Source of the DNA: Candidatus Hydrogenedentota bacterium
GTDB lineage: Bacteria > Hydrogenedentota > Hydrogenedentia > Hydrogenedentales > SCBR16-9
Assembly (NCBI GenBank): GCA_007116095.1
Contig: SKJD01000159.1
Location: forward strand, 1-10,316
Direction: 5' to 3'
DNA length: 10,316 nucleotides
Below the pieces are notes generated by a model that saw only the letters and a program-made list of their open reading frames with translations, was not told the DNA's origin and ran no database searches. This document shows positions 1 to 4,828 of this stretch, piece after piece. How positions within the stretch are numbered: the stretch's first letter is position 1; every line of letters begins with the position of its first letter. Both the position numbers and the translations under genes were made by a program.

Positions 1-993
1 AACCCCCGCATCCGGGATGGCCTTTCCATCCTGGAGCTTAGCGATCGCTACGTAGAGTACTGTCGCACCTACTACCCCCCTGTAAATGGAAAACCCCCTA
101 CCGAATACGAGCATATTTTGCTGGCGCTTCGGGCGTTGCTGGCGCTGTATGCGGATTTACCGGCGGCGGAATTCGATTCCCTGAAGTTGGAGACCGTCCA
201 GGAATCCCTGATTGCCAAGCGGCTTTCCCGTCATACGGTGAACAGGCGCATCCGCTTGATCAAGACGATGTACAAATGGGCGGCGAAAAAGTTGCTGGTT
301 CCTATCACAGTGTATCAGTTGCTTTGTACCGTGGAAGGCCTCCGGAAGGGACGCAGCACGGCGAAGGAATCGGAACCGGTGTTGCCGGTGGCGGAGGCGC
401 ACATTGAAGCGGTGCTCCCTTTGGTGGCGGGTGCGGTGGCGGACATGATCCGGATTCAATTGTTGTGCGCTTGTCGGCCCGGAGAGATTGTAGGGCTTCG
501 CAGTACGGACCTGGATCGCGGTGGGAAAATCTGGACAGCGGAGCTCCGATCGCACAAGACCGCCCACCATGGGAAGCGTCGGGTGCTGTACTTCGGCCCA
601 AAGGCGCAGGAGATATTGCAACGGCGTCTCCTGGCGGTCCCTGTGGGCGGTTATCTGTTCCCTCCGACGGAATACCTTACCGAGCGGGCGGAGCGCGCCC
701 AGGCGCAACGCAGGCACGGACAAAAGCCCACTCCCCGCATTTCCGATCGCACCCTGGGCGACTGCTACACGGTGGCGAGTTATCGCCGGGCGATTCATCG
801 CGCTTGTGACCGGGCGGGCATTCCCCCGTGGAGTCCGAATCAGCTACGCCATACCGCGGCGACGCGGATCCGCAAGGAATTCAGCCTGGACGCGGCCCAG
901 GTGCTCCTGGGGCACAGTTCGGCGGCGATTACGCAGGTATACGCCGAGGTGGACAGCAGCAAGGCCCTGGACGTCATTGAAAGGCTGGGCTGA
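1..993 (+). CDS. Tyrosine recombinase / phage integrase, 5' end outside the window
   Basis: This is a site-specific tyrosine recombinase that would insert and excise the element. The reading frame is open from base 1, so the gene begins upstream of the window; 330 residues are visible, and the TTG at 118 is not the likely start. Residues 15-100 form the SAM-like core-binding domain (helical, with a basic NRRIRLIKTMYKWA segment). The catalytic domain follows: box I Arg159 in CRPGE, the beta-hairpin Lys186 in SHKTAHHGK, box II as N280-Q-L-R283-H284 (Asn where the classic HxxR has His), the LGHS box with His305, and the nucleophile Tyr314 in TQVYAE. All key residues except the first box II His are present, so it is probably active; the Asn variant is usual in planctomycete integrases as I know them. 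The C-terminus is complete. The next gene follows after a 111-base leader on the same strand. Confidence 0.93.
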   Translation, partial: NPRIRDGLSILELSDRYVEYCRTYYPPVNGKPPTEYEHILLALRALLALYADLPAAEFDSLKLETVQESLIAKRLSRHTVNRRIRLIKTMYKWAAKKLLVPITVYQLLCTVEGLRKGRSTAKESEPVLPVAEAHIEAVLPLVAGAVADMIRIQLLCACRPGEIVGLRSTDLDRGGKIWTAELRSHKTAHHGKRRVLYFGPKAQEILQRRLLAVPVGGYLFPPTEYLTERAERAQAQRRHGQKPTPRISDRTLGDCYTVASYRRAIHRACDRAGIPPWSPNQLRHTAATRIRKEFSLDAAQVLLGHSSAAITQVYAEVDSSKALDVIERLG

Positions 994-1104
994 ACCATGC
1001 GCTACGCTATCCGAAGCCCCCCTACCCCCACGATTCCCCCCGGCGCGTTGTCGGCGTTCGGCAAGGCGCATGCAGCAAACGCATCAACGAACAAGGAACA
1101 GATT

Positions 1105-1347
1105 ATGAATTCATTGAAGGTTATAGAGCAACACGGCTTGCTGGTCAGCGATGAGAATCACATTAACCTGAATCACTATCCCCTGATGGCGCGCTATGTG
1201 GAAACGCTGATGGCGAAGGGCGAGGCGGATTATAAGCTGCAAAAGGGCTGGCGCTTTGATCGCAAGGCGGGCAAGTTGTATCGCCATGGGCTGCATTGGA
1301 GCACGCTACCGGAATGCCAGGAGCGCCCCGCGGCGCTGGCGCAGTAG
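1105..1347 (+). CDS. Hypothetical protein, 80 aa
   Basis: I do not recognise this family. The frame is open from an ATG at 997, directly after the integrase stop, but the first 36 codons of that longer version read as a Pro/Ala-rich low-quality peptide. The ATG at 1105 is preceded by AAGGAA (1093-1098) at a good distance and begins a more ordinary protein, so I chose it. The product is soluble, with no signal peptide or membrane segment. Its middle is charged and aromatic (YPLMARYVETLMAKGEADY), and its C-terminal third is basic (KGWRFDRKAGKLYRHGLHW). The position just after the integrase and the small size would fit an accessory or excisionase-like role, but nothing in the sequence proves this. 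The gene ends 13 bases before the next start. Confidence 0.6.
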   Translation: MNSLKVIEQHGLLVSDENHINLNHYPLMARYVETLMAKGEADYKLQKGWRFDRKAGKLYRHGLHWSTLPECQERPAALAQ

Positions 1348-1360
1348 GGGAGGCGCGATT

Positions 1361-1924
1361 ATGAACACAGAAGAATTCCTTGCAAAGGAGAGATTGATAA
1401 CAATAAAGCATGAGTGTGGGCATGCAGTTATATGCCATCACTTTAAGCTGCGGTTTTTTGCGAAACATAGATTGACTGATGAAAACCGTTGGACTGGGAT
1501 CTGTTACCACCCACAGACGACGCCTTTTCGAACGGCTGTTATTGCCTGGGGCGGAATTATAGGGGAATACTATAACGAAACCTATATAGAAGGTATTGAA
1601 AGCTTAGCTGTTGCTATTGAAAGCTTAGCTGTTGGTGTTGATGATTGGTTGTACGTCCTCGATGAGAATCATGAATCTGATGATGCACAGTGCATCTTGA
1701 ACCACCCCCAGCGATGGCGTTCATGTACGTTGGCAGTAAGTATTTTTCTGAAGCATTTTGACTTGTGGCAGCGGATGGTTCAATTCATGGACAAATTTGG
1801 CCACGTGGAACGCGCCAATGTCAGTAACGATTTTCTCCACAGGACGGAGATGACCAGGGCGCAACGTGAAGCGTCGGCAATACGTGAAACCAAAGAGCTT
1901 GTAAAAGAGTTTTCAAATAAGTAA
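1361..1924 (+). CDS. Small stand-alone metalloprotease-like protein (FtsH/M41-like HExxH domain), 187 aa
   Basis: Residues 17-21 are H-E-C-G-H, followed by AVICHHF. This resembles the zinc-binding HEAGHAVVAH motif of the M41 (FtsH) peptidase domain. About 40 residues later comes AWGGIIGEYY (about 66-75), in the place where FtsH has its GGRAAE helix. A cluster of acids at D107-D108 (ESDDAQC) could supply the third zinc ligand. Unlike FtsH there is no AAA ATPase domain and no membrane helix, so this is a soluble mini-protease or a degenerate relative; the substrate is unknown. The ATG at 1361 follows GGGGAGGCG (1347-1355); a longer frame from 1256 only overlaps the previous gene. Two copies of a seven-residue unit (IESLAVA/IESLAVG, 79-92) are in tandem. 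The gene is visibly richer in A/T-ending codons (ATA, TTA, AGA) than its neighbours, which suggests recent acquisition as cargo. Confidence 0.72.
   Translation: MNTEEFLAKERLITIKHECGHAVICHHFKLRFFAKHRLTDENRWTGICYHPQTTPFRTAVIAWGGIIGEYYNETYIEGIESLAVAIESLAVGVDDWLYVLDENHESDDAQCILNHPQRWRSCTLAVSIFLKHFDLWQRMVQFMDKFGHVERANVSNDFLHRTEMTRAQREASAIRETKELVKEFSNK
1595..1634 (+). repeat. In-frame 21-base tandem duplication inside the M41-like gene
   Basis: ATTGAAAGCTTAGCTGTTG occurs at 1595-1613 and again at 1616-1634, giving a period of 21 bases. The match extends one base to the left (T at 1594 and 1615). It encodes IESLAVA followed by IESLAVG, so the frame is kept. The near-identity at nucleotide level points to a recent duplication. 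Confidence 0.9.
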
Positions 1925-1939
1925 ACACCCCTGGCGGGG

Positions 1940-1991
1940 CAGGGTTGGAGTTACTCCCCCCTGGGCGGCTTTCTTGGGTTGCTCAGGGGGG
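1940..1991 (+). promoter_or_regulatory. Two mutually exclusive RNA hairpins between genes
   Basis: Hairpin A pairs CAGGG (1940-1944) with CCCTG (1959-1963), and inside it GGAG (1947-1950) with CTCC (1954-1957) around a TTA loop. Hairpin B uses the same C-rich strand: 1956-1970 pairs with 1977-1991 (core CCCCCCTG with CAGGGGGG, extended by G-C and G-U pairs) around a six-base loop. A and B share 1956-1963 and cannot form together. B is the stronger. There is no long T-run after either, so neither is a classical terminator, though TTTCTT lies at 1970-1975 after A. The layout resembles an attenuator or translation switch ahead of the gene at 2025; that function is inference. Confidence 0.5.
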
Positions 1992-2024
1992 CGGGCATGG
2001 TCGAAACGATGGAGGCTTGAAGCA

Positions 2025-2285
2025 ATGAATACCATGAACCACACAACGCAGGGCGCGGCGCTTACGGAAGATCAGCGGCGGGAGCAGCGCTACTATGCGG
2101 CGCTTGAGAAGTTGCAACAGGAACGCAAGCGTTATGGCCTGGAGCCCGCCACGGTGGCGCCGTTAAAACCTGGGAAGTGCATTCCCCTATGGCGCATCGT
2201 GGAGCTTGAGAATATGGCGGACGATGCCCACTGGGAAGCGGCCACGCGGTATGCCGATCGCCTGGCGGAAGAAGGCAAGGTGTAA
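2025..2285 (+). CDS. Hypothetical protein, 86 aa
   Basis: I do not recognise this family. The ATG at 2025 has GGAGG (2011-2015) about nine bases upstream; the frame continues upstream to 1974, but that part lies in a structured G/C-rich intergenic region and is unlikely to be translated. The product is hydrophilic and mostly helical. Residues 15-40 (EDQRREQRYYAALEKLQQER) form a charged, Gln-rich helix with coiled-coil character, followed by a Pro-containing stretch (ATVAPLKPGK) and a second helix (WEAATRYADRLAEEGKV). There is no signal peptide, membrane segment or cysteine cluster. The stop is two bases before the start of the next gene, so the two are probably translationally coupled and may act together. 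Confidence 0.68.
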   Translation: MNTMNHTTQGAALTEDQRREQRYYAALEKLQQERKRYGLEPATVAPLKPGKCIPLWRIVELENMADDAHWEAATRYADRLAEEGKV

Positions 2286-2287
2286 GG

Positions 2288-2614
2288 ATGACGGCGCGGG
2301 TGTGGCAAGGCATTGGTGGTCGTGGCAATAAAAAGGTTTTGTCAATTCCTGACAACACCTTTGCAGAGCAACCAGAAAACGAGCCTACTCTTCAACCGTC
2401 ACAGCCAGAGGTTGAACCAAAGCATAATACTCGTGCTGAGATTGCCAAGGCGGCGAAGGTCTCCACTGGCCAGGTCGCCCGCGCCGAAGTTATACGCAAG
2501 CGCAACCCGAAACTGTGGGAGAAGGCCAAGCAGGGCGAGGTGACGATCAACCAGAGAAGGCAGTGTGACAGCCTATATACGGCAGCGGTCGCCGGTTACG
2601 GCGGGGGAGGGTAA
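2288..2614 (+). CDS. Small helix-turn-helix protein with ParB-like HTH segment, 108 aa
   Basis: Residues 50-88 hold a likely DNA-binding segment: RAEIAKAAKVSTGQVARAE, then a helix rich in basic residues (IRKRNPKLWEKAKQGEVTIN). This order (a short HTH in which an Ala-Lys helix is followed by VSTGQV, then 'the element is in the loop of a KxGEVTIN strand') resembles the HTH region of ParB/Spo0J-like and some phage regulatory proteins. The first 45 residues are a flexible, acidic and Pro/Gln-rich tail (NEPTLQPSQPEVEP). No ParB nuclease-like domain is present. It probably binds DNA as an element-specific regulator or partition-type factor; the partner site is unknown. The ATG at 2288 lies two bases after the preceding stop, with AAGG directly in front. 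A four-cysteine microprotein gene overlaps or abuts its end. Confidence 0.65.
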   Translation: MTARVWQGIGGRGNKKVLSIPDNTFAEQPENEPTLQPSQPEVEPKHNTRAEIAKAAKVSTGQVARAEVIRKRNPKLWEKAKQGEVTINQRRQCDSLYTAAVAGYGGGG

Positions 2615-2618
2615 GCCT

Positions 2619-2738
2619 TTGAAATGCAATGCCTTGCAGCCCATGAGCATGGGGCGCCGGGCATGCGGAAAACCCGTAGTACTACCGGAAAACGCCAATT
2701 TTAAGGGCCGTTGCGGGATATGCGCGGTGGTAATGTGA
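2619..2738 (+). CDS. Four-cysteine microprotein, probably zinc-binding, 39 aa
   Basis: A very short gene with a TTG start at 2619. GGGGAGG (2604-2610) lies eight bases upstream, an excellent ribosome binding site, placed at the end of the preceding HTH gene. The 39 residues contain C3, C16, C32 and C35 (spacing C-x12-C-x15-C-x2-C) together with CGKPV and FKGRCGIC, which looks like a compact zinc ribbon or treble-clef fragment. Such mini zinc proteins are common in phage genomes and may bind DNA or another protein, but no specific function can be given. The frame is open upstream and a GTG at 2565 is an alternative start, which would overlap the HTH gene; an internal ATG at 2643 would lose C3. 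The call rests on the Cys pattern and the binding site. Confidence 0.5.
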   Translation: MKCNALQPMSMGRRACGKPVVLPENANFKGRCGICAVVM

Positions 2739-2775
2739 GAATAACCCTAAGGAAAACAGAGGAAGGAAGCACCCC

Positions 2776-3321
2776 ATGACACGAGAATTTTTGGAAAATC
2801 CGAGCATCCCCATGCAGCCCCGGTATCTGGATGTAGACGGGCAGCCCCGGAAGGCGATGTGGGGCAAAATGCCGGGCGTGGACTATGCCGTCTTGAAGCA
2901 TGCCATCCGAATGCACCTTGACGACAAACACTTCCAGGAACTCTGGGATTATGACCATGGGCTACGGCGGGATACGATGTGGCAGGCCTTTCATGAATAT
3001 GTTGCCGGGGATGACCTGGAGCAGTACTCCGCGAAATGGGCGGCGCATTTCCTGAAGTGTTGTCTCGAAAATCTGATGATGTCTTTGGTGGATGAGGCGC
3101 ATTCAACGATCTTGGATTGCCTGGAAGTGCGCTGTGAAGTTTTTGGGCCGGTGACGGTGCGGCGCAGTGATCTGGATCAGGCCTGGGAATTCGGCCAGGA
3201 TGAGCTGTATGAACTGTTGCTGGATCGGCTTAGCATTGCCGACGGGACCTACCCTGTGGATTATACCCCGGCGTTCCTGTGGCCGGTGGAAACGGCTGAT
3301 GCTGTGGCGGATGAGGCATAG
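2776..3321 (+). CDS. Hypothetical protein, 181 aa
   Basis: I do not recognise this family. The ATG at 2776 follows GAGGAAGGAAG (2759-2769), a strong ribosome binding site, and codon use matches the neighbouring element genes. The product is soluble and acidic, with no signal peptide or membrane segment. The N-terminal 40 residues contain YLDVDGQPRKAMWGK. The middle is aromatic and His-rich (HFQELWDYDHGLRR), and the end is acidic (AWEFGQDELYELLLDRLSIADG). Two adjacent cysteines (KCCLEN) and further Cys at 114 and 119 (DCLEVRCEV) are scattered and do not form an obvious metal site. It sits between small regulatory-type genes and the structured leader at 3322-3472, so an early-region role is plausible but unproven. 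Confidence 0.72.
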   Translation: MTREFLENPSIPMQPRYLDVDGQPRKAMWGKMPGVDYAVLKHAIRMHLDDKHFQELWDYDHGLRRDTMWQAFHEYVAGDDLEQYSAKWAAHFLKCCLENLMMSLVDEAHSTILDCLEVRCEVFGPVTVRRSDLDQAWEFGQDELYELLLDRLSIADGTYPVDYTPAFLWPVETADAVADEA

Positions 3322-3370
3322 GCTTTATGGGCGGCGCAAGTATCTGGTATGATGGCGTTACCCAATTAAT

Positions 3371-3407
3371 CGGGGTAAGCGGGTAGCTCCTGCTGTACGC
3401 TCCCCCG
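3371..3407 (+). promoter_or_regulatory. Intergenic hairpin, first of two in the 3473 leader
   Basis: CGGGG-TA-AGCG (3371-3381) pairs with CGCT-C-CCCCG (3398-3407), and the loop contains a further AGC/GCT pairing (3385-3387 with 3392-3394). There is no T-run, so it is not an intrinsic terminator. With the following hairpin it makes the 151-base gap before the gene at 3473 highly structured. Confidence 0.45.
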
Positions 3408-3417
3408 GGCGTGTCGT

Positions 3418-3468
3418 TGTCCCTTTTCGATGCGTCCGGTGGGGCGGCCCCCAGGGCAAAAAGGGACA
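3418..3468 (+). promoter_or_regulatory. Nested hairpin that hides the ribosome binding site of the gene at 3473
   Basis: The arms TGTCCCTTTT (3418-3427) and AAAAGGGACA (3459-3468) form a perfect 10-bp stem. Inside the loop TGGGG (3440-3444) pairs with CCCCA (3449-3453) around four bases. The right outer arm contains the only purine-rich site suited to the ATG at 3473 (AAGGGA, 3461-3466, six bases upstream), so the closed stem should block translation. Whether a protein, small RNA or ligand opens it cannot be told from the sequence. Confidence 0.55.
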
Positions 3469-3472
3469 TACC

Positions 3473-4288
3473 ATGACGAATCCTACCCAATCGACCTTCC
3501 CCCCCATTACTGGGGCGATGTTGCGCGAGACGAGAGACAAAGCAATCCACGTGATTGAGCTATTGAGCCGTCTAATGCATTCGTTCCCCTTCAAGGTATC
3601 AGCGTTAGAAACTTTCATGGCAGCTTGCAAGGAAGTGGAAAGCGAAGCGGCAAGGCTTGAGCAGCTTCTATCATCTGGCGGCATTAGGCGGCTGATACTG
3701 AAGGCGCGTCCGGAAACCAATGTCATCAAATGCGCGGAGAAGTATGCTACCTGCTGGCATGAATACCCGGTAACCGCCTGGCGTGTACTTGATTGGGAAT
3801 TCCTTAATCCATTCCGTTCCCTATACGATGATTTTTCGGAAGGCGAGTTGTGCAAGCGGGATTTCTTGCGCGGCGTGAATCATATTGAACGGGCAGTGGT
3901 ATGCAATGGATTGGGCGTTTCCGAAGCCTTTTTCGATACCGAATACCACAGGCACCCCGAAGCGCGGGAACGCATTGAAGCGGAAATTTTGTTGGAGCAT
4001 GAAGCTGCGTTGCGGCATATGCCCGATGCGGAAGCGCAGAGCGCGACGGCGGTGGATGAATGGTGGACGGTGACGAGGGCAAGCGAACATATGATCACGA
4101 AGTATGCCCAAGAAGATATGTTTCCTACTGAGATATGCGGTGTAGCATCGAGCCGTATCAGTAAGGCATGTAATAAGCATTACATAAACTGTATTGGCAA
4201 AGGGAAGGATCGGCGCATTGAACCCCGGTCATTTAAGCAATGGGTTGATTCCGAATTGAAGAAAGACCGGCGAAAAGAACTGATTTAG
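3473..4288 (+). CDS. Hypothetical protein with C-terminal DNA-binding-like domain, 271 aa
   Basis: The first 110 residues are helical (for instance ALETFMAACKEVESEAARLE), with a Cys at 51 and Cys at 87/93. The middle (110-190) contains NPFRSLYDDFSEGELCKRDF and the acidic stretch EARERIEAEILLEHEAAL. From W197 onward (WWTVTRASEHMITKY ... SSRISKACNKHYI ... DRRIEPRSFKQWVDSELKK) the pattern resembles small winged-helix or excisionase-like modules: an aromatic start, a helix pair and a basic strand ending in a Trp helix. I infer a DNA-binding C-terminus; the N-terminal part is not recognised. No signal peptide or membrane segment is present. Translation starts inside a strong leader hairpin that covers its binding site. 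It is the last gene before the terminator at 4332, so it closes the left transcription unit. Confidence 0.7.
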   Translation: MTNPTQSTFPPITGAMLRETRDKAIHVIELLSRLMHSFPFKVSALETFMAACKEVESEAARLEQLLSSGGIRRLILKARPETNVIKCAEKYATCWHEYPVTAWRVLDWEFLNPFRSLYDDFSEGELCKRDFLRGVNHIERAVVCNGLGVSEAFFDTEYHRHPEARERIEAEILLEHEAALRHMPDAEAQSATAVDEWWTVTRASEHMITKYAQEDMFPTEICGVASSRISKACNKHYINCIGKGKDRRIEPRSFKQWVDSELKKDRRKELI

Positions 4289-4331
4289 TTTCCAACTTAG
4301 TTTCCAGCGAAAATTTTTTTAATCAATGTTT

Positions 4332-4365
4332 ACGCACCTTTTTAGCTTGAAGGGTGCGTTTTTTT
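4332..4365 (+). terminator. Rho-independent terminator after the left gene block
   Basis: ACGCACC (4332-4338) pairs with GGTGCGT (4353-4359) as a 7-bp GC-rich stem, with further weaker T-A pairs toward the loop. Seven T bases follow directly (4359-4365). There is no matching A-run on the left side, so it acts on + strand transcription. It separates the 3473 gene from the replication block. Confidence 0.85.
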
Positions 4366-4378
4366 GTTGCCATTTTGG

Positions 4379-4406
4379 TTGCAATGCACGGCGCTTGATG
4401 TATCTT
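4379..4406 (+). promoter_or_regulatory. Possible sigma-70-type promoter for the replication genes
   Basis: TTGCAA (4379-4384) and TATCTT (4401-4406) are 16 bases apart; each matches 4 of 6 consensus bases. The position just after a terminator and upstream of the gene at 4463 is what one would expect, but the match is only fair and planctomycete promoters are poorly defined. Confidence 0.3.
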
Positions 4407-4462
4407 GTTTGCATGCGAAAGAACTCAAACACGGAGCAAAGGCATTTCAGAAAGGATCAGGC

Positions 4463-4810
4463 ATGCAACAGGTTATGAGGGAAACACCCCTGACGATCAA
4501 AGAAGCGTTGAAGGTGATCCCCAAGATCACTGGGCGGCGAATGCATTACAGCGGTGTGTACCGTTGGGTTACCCAGGGGTTGTGTGGGGTGCGGCTGGAA
4601 ACTTGGCGGGCAGGAACGGTGATCGTGACGTCTGAAGAAGCCCTGTGGCGTTTTTTCGATCGCGTGACGACGGCGCAAGACCGGCAGCGAGATAAGGCGC
4701 AACGTACACGAAAGGCGGACAAAGGCCCTGGGGAGGCGGAGCGGCGGAAGTCGCGGGAAGCGGCCCGGCGGAACCTGGAGGCATGCGGGGTGCTTCGGCG
4801 GTCGGCGTAA
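4463..4810 (+). CDS. DUF1580-type small DNA-binding protein, 115 aa
   Basis: Residues 9-70 fit the DUF1580 pattern as I remember it: LTIKEALKVIP, then GRRMHYSGVYRWVTQGLCGVRL, then a short strand and TSEEALWRFFDRVT. This is a MerR/excisionase-like winged helix in which the YRW helix reads DNA, a family known mainly from planctomycetes and their mobile elements. The C-terminal 45 residues are a highly charged, Arg/Lys-rich tail (RQRDKAQRTRKADKGPGEAE) that may add non-specific DNA contact. The ATG at 4463 follows AAAGGA (4451-4456); the open frame upstream to 4364 runs into the terminator and is not translated. It is followed 18 bases later by the primase-helicase, so a role in controlling replication or excision is a reasonable inference. 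Confidence 0.78.
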   Translation: MQQVMRETPLTIKEALKVIPKITGRRMHYSGVYRWVTQGLCGVRLETWRAGTVIVTSEEALWRFFDRVTTAQDRQRDKAQRTRKADKGPGEAERRKSREAARRNLEACGVLRRSA

Positions 4811-4828
4811 ATTCGGAGGTGGTGCGGG

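Noticed and set aside
157..798. Long open frame on the - strand opposite the integrase
   Set aside because: It lies opposite the integrase, whose catalytic residues are all in the + frame. The protein is Arg/His-rich and low in pattern, as expected of a shadow frame.
521..1108. 195-codon + frame overlapping the integrase C-terminus
   Set aside because: Arg/Trp/Ser-rich composition is typical of an out-of-frame read of a GC-rich gene; it has no ribosome site and no family pattern.
3327..3386. 19-codon frame MGGASIWYDGVTQLIGVSG after the 2776 gene
   Set aside because: It has a plausible start but is very short, ends inside the leader hairpin and shows no motif. It is kept only as a remote possibility.
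4285..4306. Direct repeat TTAGTTTCCA twice with period 12 at the end of the 3473 gene
   Set aside because: Only two copies of ten bases in an A/T-rich spot next to the terminator; too little to call an attachment site or repeat array.
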